64,000 nucleotides of DNA from Anaerolineae bacterium (GCA_030950085.1 JAUZRW010000023.1:1-64000); one strand, 5' to 3'; numbered from the stretch's first letter, positions 26,350 to 35,485 are shown. Numbers and translations: made by a program. Notes: a model not told the origin generated them from the letters alone.

Positions 26350-27570
26350 TTATTCTTCTTTGCGAACAAAATTAATCGCAATTGTGGCAAAAATAGACAG
26401 GCTAACCAGTATCCATAACACCGTGTCATAATTGCCTTGCAAGGTATACATCCATCCGGCACCGACAGGAGCAAGAGTGACAGCGAGTACGATAAAAACC
26501 CACATCACACTACTGATGCGCCCGTAAAATTCTGTGCCATAAAAATCTGCTAATAAAGCTGGGCGAGCTAAGGTCATCGCACCATTAGCTGCACCAAGTA
26601 GGACGACAAATACCCAAACACCCAGAATCGACTGGACGAAAATTAAAATGAGTAGGGCGCTTGTTTGCAAAGCAAAAATGCCAGCAATCATATAGCGTTT
26701 TGGCAATTTCGATTCTGTAGGAGCATAGAGAACGCGCCCCAAGACCTGCATTGCGCCAATAATCCCTGTCACGGATGCCGCAAAAGTTTCGTCAAAGCCT
26801 CTATCCAGCAATAATGGAATCATATGAACGCGAATCGCAATCGAAGCTAAGGTTGCAAATGAGAATGAGGCTGTAAACCACCAAAAAGAAACTTGCCGTA
26901 CTGCATCGCCTAATGCTACGTCGGCGCTTCGTTTAGCCTTCTCATCCCCTATTGAGTCATTATCACCATCTGGTAGCAAGCCCAAATCGCGTGGATGCCG
27001 CCGCAGTATCAAAGCATGTAGCGGAATAACACTCACGGCTAAGATAATAGCGAGGGTCATCACAGCTTCACGCCAATTAGAACGTTGTAAAAGCCAATTC
27101 GATAGTGGGAGAAAAATCGTACTCGCAAAACCTGCCGCAAATGTTACGATGGCTAAGGCAAGTCCGCGCCGCCGATAAAACCATTGAGCAACAACAGCAA
27201 AGGCCGGCTCGTAGAGACTGGCAGACATACACATGCCAATTCCAATCCAGATAGCATAAAACAGAAAAATAGTCTGCACTTGTGACCATGCAAAAACCAG
27301 TAACGCGGCACAAGCAACCGCTATCGTCATCAGGAAACGCGCCCCATGACGGTCTAGCCAGAAACCGACGGGAACTGCCATTAATCCAGAAACCAGCAAT
27401 GCTAGCGAAAATGCACCTGTGATAACCGTGCGTGACCAACCCAATTCGGCTTCCATCGGGGCAATAAAAACAGAGAACGCGTAATAGACAATGCCCCAAG
27501 TGATGGTTTGTGCGATGGCTAATTCACCCACAATCCACCAGCCATAATACGGTTTTCGCAATGTCTTCAT
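26350..27570 (-). CDS. MFS transporter (OxlT/monocarboxylate-type), second of two
   Basis: A 406-residue 12-TM carrier beginning with KPYYGWWIVGELAIAQTITWGIVYYAFSVFI, with motif A as VGFWLDRHGARFLM. It is a divergent paralogue of the protein at 24903-26180: same family, same central-loop style (LLPDGDNDS versus LLPDGDVRN). The pair may have arisen by tandem duplication with a change of substrate. ATG 27570. Confidence 0.85.
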   Translation of the reverse strand: MKTLRKPYYGWWIVGELAIAQTITWGIVYYAFSVFIAPMEAELGWSRTVITGAFSLALLVSGLMAVPVGFWLDRHGARFLMTIAVACAALLVFAWSQVQTIFLFYAIWIGIGMCMSASLYEPAFAVVAQWFYRRRGLALAIVTFAAGFASTIFLPLSNWLLQRSNWREAVMTLAIILAVSVIPLHALILRRHPRDLGLLPDGDNDSIGDEKAKRSADVALGDAVRQVSFWWFTASFSFATLASIAIRVHMIPLLLDRGFDETFAASVTGIIGAMQVLGRVLYAPTESKLPKRYMIAGIFALQTSALLILIFVQSILGVWVFVVLLGAANGAMTLARPALLADFYGTEFYGRISSVMWVFIVLAVTLAPVGAGWMYTLQGNYDTVLWILVSLSIFATIAINFVRKEE

Positions 27571-28074
27571 GACAGCCTCGATAACGCCCTACTATTCAAA
27601 TAAAAAACGAGACAGAAACGCCTCGTCTCGTGTCTATTGTCCTCTAGTGTTAGATTCTGTCAAGAACCGTCAAACACCGCTTGTTTAGGCTTGTCATATC
27701 CAGTGCGATTGTCTCATGATATTAATTGTGATAAGTCATTGATACTTCTTTACAAGATTCTCCTGATAAGTTTTCACAGCGTCTATACCCCGTTATCGCA
27801 AATTGTCAAATCTCTCCATTTGGGAAATCACCACCTACCCCACTGGCAATCTTCGTACTCAAAATTCGATGTATCATTAATACGGTATCTATACGGTATA
27901 GATGGACAAGGACTATCTTCTGTTGTATAATGGAAGAAACTCGAAGCAGGGAACTGCGAAAATTGTCCTGACGGGGTATCAATATTTGTCAAAAACAACC
28001 ATCATATAACCACATTTTTTCTGGCAATCCGCTACAATAAAGCCATATGATAAGAACAAACGGAGCAGACAATC
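27571..28074. other. Gene-free region upstream of parAB
   Basis: 504 bp lie between the divergent MFS gene and parA. The only clear signal is the pair of ATACGGTAT half-sites at 27880-27899. A TACAAT at 28033-28038 could be a -10 box for parA, but I see no good -35. No gene is supported. Confidence 0.5.
27880..27899 (+). promoter_or_regulatory. Two direct half-sites ATACGGTAT upstream of parA
   Basis: ATACGGTAT occurs at 27880-27888 and again at 27891-27899, 11 bp apart, so the two face the same side of the helix. The sequence is the half-site of the palindromes at 29949, 30213 and 32543. The place, about 180 bp before parA, suits an operator for autoregulation by ParA or ParB, or a partial centromere site. 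Confidence 0.6.
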
Positions 28075-28884
28075 ATGAAAGTATTGACCTTCTTAAACGA
28101 AAAAGGCGGTGTAGGGAAGACCACACTGGCGACTACAATCGGGGCTGGCTTGGCGATTATGGGCTATCGTGTTTTGCTAGTCGATGCCGACCCGCAAGGG
28201 CATATGACCATCAGCTTTGACTTCAAAAAACATCATAGCCTCTATGACTTGTTAGTGCGTGATGCCGAGTTCAATGACCCCGGTATTGTCCAACCTATTC
28301 CGCCTCAGAGCTATGCTTTGCCCAATGCAAAATTGCCCGATTCAAGCCGCTTGTATATGGTGCGCGGCAATCGAGAAACGCGCCTCATTTCGCAGGCATT
28401 AGAAGGCGAACCCTTTATCATTCAACGTCGCATGGCAGAATTGGAGGAAGAAGATATTGTCGATTTTGTCATCTTCGATACCAGCCCGACTCCCTCGACA
28501 TTCCACGCCCTGATTTATCTGGCAACTGACCATATCATCTACCCAACAGAAGTCACTTACCTCAGTTTTGATGGTCTCGTGCAGTCGATTAAACACACCA
28601 CTGACTACAGCAAAAAGCGGTCACAGGAAGGATTCGGCGATATCAAATTGACAGGTATCATCCCGACAAAGTTCCGCAGCAAGACACTCGAACATCGTGA
28701 AAAACTTAAGTCACTGCACAAAGGCTTCGGTGATTTAGTCTGGAATCCATTACCGATGAGTGTTGTTTGGGAAGAGGCAATGTCGCGCAAGATGAGTATT
28801 TTCAGTTATGCCTATGACCATCCGGCGGCGGCTGATGCGTGGAAAATCGTCCGCACTGCTAAGGAGAAAATCTTGAATGTCTAA
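28075..28884 (+). CDS. parA: ParA-type partition ATPase
   Basis: A 269-residue deviant-Walker ATPase: FLNEKGGVGKTTLATTIGAGLA (P-loop KGGVGKTT with the signature Lys), LLVDADPQGHMTISF, and VIFDTSPTPSTFHALIYLATDHIIYPTEVTYLSFDGL. No N-terminal helix-turn-helix is present, so it is of the short ParA/Soj type. It partners the ParB-like protein, with which it overlaps by 8 bp (ATGTCTAA). GGAG precedes the ATG. It would move or space DNA carrying the nearby palindromes on the nucleoid. A role in placing some other cargo is less likely because of the ParB partner. Confidence 0.92.
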   Translation: MKVLTFLNEKGGVGKTTLATTIGAGLAIMGYRVLLVDADPQGHMTISFDFKKHHSLYDLLVRDAEFNDPGIVQPIPPQSYALPNAKLPDSSRLYMVRGNRETRLISQALEGEPFIIQRRMAELEEEDIVDFVIFDTSPTPSTFHALIYLATDHIIYPTEVTYLSFDGLVQSIKHTTDYSKKRSQEGFGDIKLTGIIPTKFRSKTLEHREKLKSLHKGFGDLVWNPLPMSVVWEEAMSRKMSIFSYAYDHPAAADAWKIVRTAKEKILNV

Positions 28885-30154
28885 ACGTCGTAAGCGTGGC
28901 ATCATCACAGAAGATATCTTAGGCGACTTGGCTGATAACGAAGTCAACATGGGTAATCTCGCTGGCATGAGTAGTGATAGTGCCTCTGATATTGCTGATT
29001 TTGGCTACAATAGTGCCATTGGTCATGATGACCCATTTTCACAAAAAACAAGCCGTGAAAAAATCATCTTCAAGGGCATAGACTTAATTCATCCTAATCC
29101 GATGCAACCGCGCCGTACTATACCAACAAGGGTACGGCAATATTTCCATTCATCTGCTATAGAGGATATGCAATATTTCTTTGACATGTGGCTGAAAGAA
29201 ATCAACCTTGAGCGCCAAGAGAATTTTCCGCTAAGAGCCTATCTGGAAGGCAAAGAAACACAGCGCACAGCCGATGTCGAAAATATTGATGAAGAAATTG
29301 GGCAAATTAGTTCTGCGCCAAAAATGGGGACTTTGCAAGCCGCGTTGATGCAAGTGGTAGACCTTGCCGCCAGTATCATGCGCGATGGCTTGACGAATCC
29401 GATTTCGATAGCGCAAGTCGGCAGCAGCCAATATGAGATTGAAACTGGCGAAAGACGCTGGTTAGCTTATCATCTGCTGAATTGGCAATATCCGAATACG
29501 GGCTGGGATAAGATTCCATCACGGCAACTTGTAGATGGTGTCAGTATTTGGCGGCAGGCAAACGAAAATAATGTGCGTGCTGACTTAAACGCGATTGCCA
29601 TGGCACGTCAATTCGCCTTATTGCTGATGGATATTCTGCGCGATGAAAAACACTTTGACCCCTTTGATGCCTTTGAGAATGAGAAAGATTTCTATGCACA
29701 GGTAGCCAATGGCACAGTCTATCGTGTCCCCCGTCATCAAGGCGAGAAATTGCTCAATGCCATGAATCTGGAAAACCCTGTCCAACTGCGTCAATATCGT
29801 AGTTTGTTGCGCCTCCCATATGACGTTTGGGAATGGGCGGATGACCTCAATTGGACAGAAGGCTTTATCCGTACAGCCATCCTCAGTAAAGCTGAAAACG
29901 ATGAAGATAAGATTCGCCTTGCCTATAAACAAACGAAACTTGAAGGCTATACCGTAACAAATGATACGGTATATCAAGAATTGCTACGGAAATCGCCATC
30001 CAAGAACAAGTCCTCAAAGCCAAAATATACCTATAAACATTTCTCGAAAACACTTGGCGATAAAGTCTATAATTATCTCACGAATCTCTCTGGCAAAGAC
30101 CGCGAGAACACGGTTGCCTATCTGCGCGAGATGCTAGACTCTCTAGAATCGTGA
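28877..30154 (+). CDS. parB: ParB-like DNA-binding/CTPase protein with a long insertion
   Basis: 425 residues. Box I is LIHPNPMQPRR (about 71-80), box II GERRWLAY (about 191-198) and the P-motif ENNVRADLN (about 230-238), so the CTP-binding ParB/Srx core is kept. Unlike standard ParB, about 95 residues separate box I from the GL-NPISIAQV strand. A central helical DNA-binding region with LRQYRSLLRLPYDVWEWADDLNWTEGFIRTAIL replaces the classical one, and a basic linker (KSPSKNKSSKPKYTYKH) precedes a C-terminal dimerisation-like helix. The first 60 residues are acidic and likely carry the ParA-contact segment. A palindromic site lies inside its own 3' part (29949-29972). Confidence 0.85.
   Translation: MSKRRKRGIITEDILGDLADNEVNMGNLAGMSSDSASDIADFGYNSAIGHDDPFSQKTSREKIIFKGIDLIHPNPMQPRRTIPTRVRQYFHSSAIEDMQYFFDMWLKEINLERQENFPLRAYLEGKETQRTADVENIDEEIGQISSAPKMGTLQAALMQVVDLAASIMRDGLTNPISIAQVGSSQYEIETGERRWLAYHLLNWQYPNTGWDKIPSRQLVDGVSIWRQANENNVRADLNAIAMARQFALLLMDILRDEKHFDPFDAFENEKDFYAQVANGTVYRVPRHQGEKLLNAMNLENPVQLRQYRSLLRLPYDVWEWADDLNWTEGFIRTAILSKAENDEDKIRLAYKQTKLEGYTVTNDTVYQELLRKSPSKNKSSKPKYTYKHFSKTLGDKVYNYLTNLSGKDRENTVAYLREMLDSLES
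29949..29972. promoter_or_regulatory. Candidate parS-like palindrome inside parB
   Basis: ATACCGTA - ACAAATGA - TACGGTAT: perfect 8-bp arms in a 24-bp site. Length and outer arms match the sites at 30213 and 32543. It lies in the coding region for the C-terminal part of ParB. Confidence 0.65.
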
Positions 30155-30212
30155 CCCAATAATAGGCTATCAATTTCTCAGGGCGTGGTGATGAACTGCG
30201 CTCTTTTTGTTT

Positions 30213-30236
30213 ATAGCGTAACAGCAGTTACGGTAT
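30213..30236. promoter_or_regulatory. Candidate parS-like palindrome downstream of parB
   Basis: ATAGCGTAAC - AGCA - GTTACGGTAT: a 24-bp site with one arm mismatch, 60 bp after the parB stop. From position 5 onward it is identical to the site at 32543-32566, including the following AG. Confidence 0.7.
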
Positions 30237-30374
30237 AGCCATCTTGTTTATGTTTCTCTGATATTTGTATATGAATTTCCGATATTTCTCATAAATTCTT
30301 CTTACAAAAGCGCCCTATGCTTTAGATGTATTGACAAAATACACAAATTCAAATGCGATTTTTTAGGAGGTATC

Positions 30375-30845
30375 ATGATGATGACTCGTTGGAATCCTTT
30401 CCGTGAAATAGTAGAAATGCAACGCACGATGGATCGCATGGTCGATGAGGTTAATCGCGTGGTGGGTAGCAATGCGACAGAATGGTCAGCCGTTGGTAAG
30501 TGGCTTGCCCTTGATGTCTATGAAAACGATGATAATTTTATCGTTGAAGCCAATGTCCCTGGTCTCACGCCTGATGATATTGAAATCACAGTGCATGAGC
30601 ATACGCTGACTATCAGTGGTGAAGTGACACAAGCTGAATTACCAGACGATACCCGTCAAATCCTGAACGAGCGTCGTTTTGGCACATTCCGCCGCAGTGT
30701 GACACTGCCTAGTATGGTTGAAGTCGATAAAGCCGATGCGAATTATCATGATGGTGTTTTGACATTGACACTGCCGAAGAGCGAAGCGGCTAAACCGCGT
30801 CAGATTGCTGTCAAAAGTGGCACACTGCTAGAAAATGGCAAATAA
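30375..30845 (+). CDS. Small heat-shock protein, Hsp20/alpha-crystallin family
   Basis: A 156-residue ATP-independent holdase that binds unfolding proteins. The alpha-crystallin domain covers about residues 48-148: WLALDVYENDDNFIVEANVPGLTPDDIEITVHEHTLTISGEV, then RRFGTFRRSVTLP and the DGVLTLTLPK strand that ends the domain. A strong AGGAGGT ribosome site lies 5 bases before the first ATG. A TTGACA at about 30331-30336 may be a -35 box, but the -10 is poor, and no CIRCE element is seen. It is a single-gene transcript closed by the terminator at 30861. Confidence 0.93.
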   Translation: MMMTRWNPFREIVEMQRTMDRMVDEVNRVVGSNATEWSAVGKWLALDVYENDDNFIVEANVPGLTPDDIEITVHEHTLTISGEVTQAELPDDTRQILNERRFGTFRRSVTLPSMVEVDKADANYHDGVLTLTLPKSEAAKPRQIAVKSGTLLENGK

Positions 30846-30860
30846 AATCTTCCCCACACT

Positions 30861-30898
30861 AAAAAACGGGCGACTCTTTGATAGGGTTCGCCCGTTTT
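30861..30898. terminator. Strong bidirectional terminator
   Basis: A perfect 10-bp stem (AAACGGGCGA / TCGCCCGTTT) with a 14-nt loop, A-run before and T-run after, between hsp20 (+) and the decarboxylase gene (-). Confidence 0.85.
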
Positions 30899-30924
30899 GC
30901 ATTCATGAGTTAGAAGTCCATTTT

Positions 30925-32199
30925 TCATGTTGTATGAGTGGTGCTGATATTGAGCATTTTCGGCTCGAAATTCAGCGTTGCAAAGTAATCTTCGATTGTT
31001 TCTGCCCGACGAATACGCTCGACTGTGCCATTATTTCGTAGAAGCAATTCTTGTGGGCGCAAACGTCCATTATAGTTAAATCCCATTGCGTGTCCGTGTG
31101 CGCCGGTATCATGAATGATGAGCAAATCGCCATCATCTATCGGTGGCAAAGCACGTTGAACCGCGAATTTATCATTATTCTCACAGAGCGCCCCAACGAC
31201 ATCGACAATGACATCTCTTTCGCTGCTATCTTTGCCGAAAACGTCTATGTGATGATAAGCCCCATACAAGCCCGGACGCATCAGAGAGGACATATTGGCA
31301 TCCACACCAATATAACGGCGATAGGTGTCTTTATGGTTGATAGCCCGTGTCACCAATACGCCATGTGACCCCGTGATATAGCGTGCCGATTCCATGTAAA
31401 TGCGCGGCATATATTTATTCAGGCGCTCAAAGTAAATCAGACTGCGTTGAATTGCCGCCGCTAGTGTGGATAAATCAAGCGGCTTATCTTCAGGATGATA
31501 CGGAATCCCTAATCCGCCGCCAAGATTGATAAATTCAATTTGAATATTGAGGCTCTTATTCAGTTTTTCGACTAATTCCAAGAGCATGAAACAAGTTTGT
31601 ACAAATGCCTGATAATCGCGTTCATTGGAGACTATCATGGCATGAATCCCGAAACGATTTGCCCCTTTTTCTTTTGCCAGTCGATAAGCCTCTTCGAGTT
31701 GGTCATGTGCCAGCCCAAACTTCGATTCGACAGGATTACCAATAATGCTGTTGCCCTTGCGTTTTTCGCCGGGATTATAGCGAAAGCAAATCAATTCTGG
31801 CATTTTCGGCATTTTGTCAATCAACGAAATATCATCTAAATTGAGAATACAGCCGCCATCTGCTAAGGCGACTTCAAATTCTTCTGGAGTCGTATTGTTA
31901 CTCGTGAAAAAGATACGTTCACCCGATGCGCCTGTCTGCCGCGCAAGTATCAATTCCGGTATGGAACTACAATCAAATCCAAGACCTTCACCGTATAAAA
32001 TTTTCAGTATTTGCGGATTGGGCAAAGCCTTAACCGCATAGTATTCTTGGAAGGTGGCATAGTCAAACTTTGATTGCAAGTTGAGAACTGTCTCACGGAT
32101 TCCGCGTTCATCATAAATGTGAAACGGTGTGCCAAAATGTTCAGCGATTGTCTCTAAGCGAGGATACAAACGCGCTTTATAATTATCTGATATGGGCAT
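30925..32199 (-). CDS. lysA: PLP-dependent decarboxylase of the LysA (diaminopimelate decarboxylase) family
   Basis: A 424-residue fold-III decarboxylase. The PLP lysine is in YYAVKALPNPQILK, followed by the barrel motifs LGFDCSSIPEL, FNLGGG-type loop (FINLGGGLGIPYH) and the C-terminal catalytic GALCENNDKFA and DTGAHGHAMGFNYNGRLRP. The CEsND-like motif and the GAHG...YNGR ending fit diaminopimelate decarboxylase, the last step of lysine biosynthesis. Related enzymes (ornithine or carboxynorspermidine decarboxylases) share the fold, so the exact substrate is not proven. It is monocistronic on the minus strand, upstream of a bidirectional terminator. Confidence 0.85.
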   Translation of the reverse strand: MPISDNYKARLYPRLETIAEHFGTPFHIYDERGIRETVLNLQSKFDYATFQEYYAVKALPNPQILKILYGEGLGFDCSSIPELILARQTGASGERIFFTSNNTTPEEFEVALADGGCILNLDDISLIDKMPKMPELICFRYNPGEKRKGNSIIGNPVESKFGLAHDQLEEAYRLAKEKGANRFGIHAMIVSNERDYQAFVQTCFMLLELVEKLNKSLNIQIEFINLGGGLGIPYHPEDKPLDLSTLAAAIQRSLIYFERLNKYMPRIYMESARYITGSHGVLVTRAINHKDTYRRYIGVDANMSSLMRPGLYGAYHHIDVFGKDSSERDVIVDVVGALCENNDKFAVQRALPPIDDGDLLIIHDTGAHGHAMGFNYNGRLRPQELLLRNNGTVERIRRAETIEDYFATLNFEPKMLNISTTHTT

Positions 32200-32252
32200 G
32201 AATCATTCCTTAATTTGCATAAAAATCATGAAGTTATGTGTCTATTTAACCA

Positions 32253-35200
32253 CTATTCCACCACAAAGACAGTTGGCAAAAAGAATGAATCGCCGTTATT
32301 GCTCATAGGAAGTCGGTCTCCTGTGATGGGGTCATACCAGCCGACGCGAATACGATATTCACCTGATGGCAAGTTGCCAAAATCATGTTGTGTCGTGATA
32401 ATTTCACCAGATGCCCATGAGGTTGTCGGGCGTGTCCAATTAATGGGGATACCATCAGTCAGCGCGATAATCGAATCATCGCTATCAACGACTTGCACAA
32501 ATAGCCGCAAATTCTGGTCAATTTGTGTAGTCGTTTGCCAGTATACCGTAACAGCAGTTACGGTATAGTCATATCCAACAAGCGAAAGTCCATTGCTCCA
32601 TGCCTGAGGTGTATCATACTCTGCATCGGGTATGTCATAATTGCGTTCAGGCGTTTCGACTTGCATAGTAGCAACCACAATCGACTCTTCATCGGGGGGT
32701 TTTATGGCGACTGTATATTCACCACTTTCCAGATTAGCAGGCACATAGAGGCGATGGATTCCGCGCCAAGCATCACCCGCTTGCCATTGCGAAGTCGAAT
32801 AACCGAGCGTTAGCGGCACTAACGGCGTTGAAGCCATAATCTGGTTATTATCGTTGCGCCATACTGCCTGTACTGTTATATCAAAATCTGTAGTTTCGAG
32901 CATTTGCCACAACCAGCGAATTGTCATTTCGTCGCCAACTTGTGCCGTTTCAGGAATGCCGTCGATAGCCAGCAAATTAAAATTACCAAAACTGCCAATC
33001 ATATCGCCAAAATCATCGGACTGTGAATCAGGGCGTATCACATCAATCGTCCCCAAAACAACATCCACACCTATCGGATTACCGACTTCGTTGAGAACAT
33101 TCAAATGCTCTTGAGTTTCAGGATTGAACAAGCCAATATCGAGTGTATAAGTTCCGAGTGGCGTAAAGGGCGGAATCTCAAAGTCCAGCACTTCTTCGAG
33201 ATAATAATTTGGCAGCCAATTTGATGGTGCGAGATTAGCAGGGTAAAACGAGCCGCTTTCGGCAATGATATTTTGCTGAGAATCGCGCAGATACAAAATT
33301 GTCGAATAATTTGTGTCTAGCGTTTCGCCTACAAGTGTCCAGAATACGCGAATTTGGCTACTTTCTCCTGATTTAATGCGTTCTGGCAGTAATACTCCCA
33401 AAAGCCGTATTTCGCCGCTAAAATCGCTATTGAGCGTTGTTTCAACATTTGTGATGCTACCATCGACGAGGCGCGATGTCTTAAATGGCGAATCAATGCG
33501 GTCAATGACACCTGTTTTTACCAAGAAAAGTGCCAATCCAATTCCCATAACCCAAAACGCAATCTGTAGCGGAGAATGGCTATCCGCCCAATAAAATCGC
33601 ACATTATCATCTGCTGGCTGCCACACTCGCCAAGCGACTAGCATCAGCAAAATCAATAAGCCGATACCTGCGATACTCAGCCATTCTGCCAGTGATTGCA
33701 AAGGCGTATTGTGCAAAGCTATTTCCAGCGTAGATGTCCCTGCCGGAATATCGACACTGACAAAACCTTGTGCTTGCGAGGGATAGACCGTTAGCGGCAC
33801 TAACGCTGTTGTGGAGTCCAGAACATGCGCCCCCCAGCCCGGCACATAAAGCCAGTCAAAAACGAGAGTTACAGGATTATCTGCCTGCAATTCGATAACC
33901 GCAGATGTGCCTTGCCACTGTGCCTCTAAAATGGTCATGCCATCGGGTGTAGTCAATCGCGCAATAACTTCACTATCGGCAAACGCATCGCTCAAGCCAT
34001 CAGGGTTAAGGGTGTTCTGGTCAGTGCCTATCGGGAGATACTCGCTGTAAGAGGATAATGTCAGCATACCTGTGCGGCGCTCAAAGTTTTGGGCATCAAC
34101 AATTGAATCGGCTTCAAGCGGCGAATAAGCTGTGTAGAGCCATGGAATGCCATACAAAGCGATAATCAGCAGAAAAACGCAAAATAAGCCTATTTTATGC
34201 GATTGCGCCCTTATCCTGCCGAGGAGTAAAGCGCCACCAACACCTGCCATCAATGCCAATGCGAGACTCGATAAGCCCATTGTGCGCCATGCAAATTGCG
34301 AATAGCCAATCAATGGCACTGTTTCCCATACGATAGCTGAGACAGGCAATTGCAAAAAAACTACAATAATGACAATTATCGACAAGAGCGCTTGTAGGGG
34401 CGCAATGGATTGCGCCCAATGTGAATTATGAAGTCGATTTCGCCATACCAACCCTAATCCTATTAAGCCTAAGACTAATTGTGGCAATCCGTGCGAAATA
34501 GGCGTTGGCGCTTGTAATTGTGTGGGGTCAGCCGTGCGCGGCAATGCGAAAACATCGGCTAAGTCACGCAAGGAGCGCGTGACATCTATCGACGTGAGAT
34601 TCTCTGTGATGAGGTTGATTTTGGTCGTGTCAGTTTCGCCCAAAGCTGGCAACCAGAAGAACGCTGTCATGATAAAGGCGAGTATTGCCGCTAGCAATAA
34701 TTGTGAGAATACGCGCATTTTGGCTTGGCTCGTCAACCACAAAAAAGCACAGTATCCAGCCAATAGTATTGTCCCATAGAGTGTCACGATATTGTGTATC
34801 GGGATAAATAGGGCAAATGTCAGAACAGCAACCAAAAAATCGCGGCGTTGACCATAAAATGCCAAGCGTGTGAAGCCCCACATGACCCACGGCAAGAGTC
34901 CCAATCCGGCAAGTTCGCTACTTGTGCCGCGTGTGAGAGCATCAAATAGCAAATAGGGCGCATAGATATAAGCAGCAGCCGTGATGAAGCCGCCACTTTC
35001 GCCGACCCATTCTTTGCCGAGTAGATAAGCACCACTCGCTGCAACCCATATGAAGAGAATCAGTGTCCAGACCCATGCTTGTACAAAAGATAAGCCTGTC
35101 CAATGCAAAAACACTGTCGGATAGTACGAAGTCGGCGGAAAATAATTAAATAATGATGCCCCATAGCCATAGACCAAACCAGACGAATAGCGTGGGTAGA

Positions 35201-35381
35201 GTGCGCCATCATTTCGTAAACTATGGTCAAGGGCAACTGCACGATAAACATGCAGATAGCCATCATCGGTACGCGGCATTTCGCCTTGCAAAAAAGGTTG
35301 AATGACAGGCAAGGTCAACAATATCAACGCGATAATGACAAGTAGTGGTTTCAAATGTGCAAATCGGGAGTTTTCAGGCAT
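32253..35381 (-). CDS. Very large membrane protein, PTPS-related/GT-C type
   Basis: About 1042 residues. The N-terminal ~430 residues hold 11-13 TM helices in a GT-C glycosyltransferase layout. The first outer loop has an acidic PRTDDGYLHVYRAVALDHSLRNG-like start and SLFNYFPPTSYYPTVFLH, the pattern of '6-pyruvoyl-tetrahydropterin synthase-related' membrane proteins. Further TMs are near 600 and 650. Two or three beta-sandwich modules follow (QNIIAESGSFYPANLAPSNW; VTVYWQTTTQIDQNLRLFVQVVD), common in Chloroflexota proteins of this type. A lipid-linked sugar transfer role is inferred. ATG 35381 is chosen. A dispersed palindrome (34393-34417) and a parS-like site (32543-32566) lie inside the gene. 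Confidence 0.75.
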   Translation of the reverse strand: MPENSRFAHLKPLLVIIALILLTLPVIQPFLQGEMPRTDDGYLHVYRAVALDHSLRNDGALYPRYSSGLVYGYGASLFNYFPPTSYYPTVFLHWTGLSFVQAWVWTLILFIWVAASGAYLLGKEWVGESGGFITAAAYIYAPYLLFDALTRGTSSELAGLGLLPWVMWGFTRLAFYGQRRDFLVAVLTFALFIPIHNIVTLYGTILLAGYCAFLWLTSQAKMRVFSQLLLAAILAFIMTAFFWLPALGETDTTKINLITENLTSIDVTRSLRDLADVFALPRTADPTQLQAPTPISHGLPQLVLGLIGLGLVWRNRLHNSHWAQSIAPLQALLSIIVIIVVFLQLPVSAIVWETVPLIGYSQFAWRTMGLSSLALALMAGVGGALLLGRIRAQSHKIGLFCVFLLIIALYGIPWLYTAYSPLEADSIVDAQNFERRTGMLTLSSYSEYLPIGTDQNTLNPDGLSDAFADSEVIARLTTPDGMTILEAQWQGTSAVIELQADNPVTLVFDWLYVPGWGAHVLDSTTALVPLTVYPSQAQGFVSVDIPAGTSTLEIALHNTPLQSLAEWLSIAGIGLLILLMLVAWRVWQPADDNVRFYWADSHSPLQIAFWVMGIGLALFLVKTGVIDRIDSPFKTSRLVDGSITNVETTLNSDFSGEIRLLGVLLPERIKSGESSQIRVFWTLVGETLDTNYSTILYLRDSQQNIIAESGSFYPANLAPSNWLPNYYLEEVLDFEIPPFTPLGTYTLDIGLFNPETQEHLNVLNEVGNPIGVDVVLGTIDVIRPDSQSDDFGDMIGSFGNFNLLAIDGIPETAQVGDEMTIRWLWQMLETTDFDITVQAVWRNDNNQIMASTPLVPLTLGYSTSQWQAGDAWRGIHRLYVPANLESGEYTVAIKPPDEESIVVATMQVETPERNYDIPDAEYDTPQAWSNGLSLVGYDYTVTAVTVYWQTTTQIDQNLRLFVQVVDSDDSIIALTDGIPINWTRPTTSWASGEIITTQHDFGNLPSGEYRIRVGWYDPITGDRLPMSNNGDSFFLPTVFVVE
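32543..32566. promoter_or_regulatory. Candidate parS-like palindrome inside the large membrane-protein gene
   Basis: ATACCGTAAC - AGCA - GTTACGGTAT: a perfect 10-bp inverted repeat with 4-nt spacer. Translated on the minus strand it encodes YTVTAVTVY, a normal strand of that domain, so the coding frame is kept. It is the best copy of the set and lies about 2.4 kb from parB. Confidence 0.75.
34393..34417. repeat. Dispersed palindromic element inserted in a coding region
   Basis: GTAGG followed by GGGCGCAA - TGGA - TTGCGCCC. The arms equal those of the element at 8067-8086. On the minus strand it is translated as WAQSIAPLQ, just before a TM helix of the large membrane protein. Confidence 0.7.
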
Positions 35382-35485
35382 AAGGTGATAAAATGTCGAT
35401 ACCAAATCGTCGGATTAATGTTTAGCAAGACATTCTATCACAAGTGGCAAATGGGGAGATTGATAGGGCGGCAATATTCCCTAAT

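Noticed and set aside
27637-27930. 97-codon plus-strand frame upstream of parA
   Set aside because: It covers the half-sites, has no coding-like composition and no ribosome site.
27571-30374. Canonical parS (TGTTTCACGTGAAACA)
   Set aside because: No copy or near copy is seen around the par genes.
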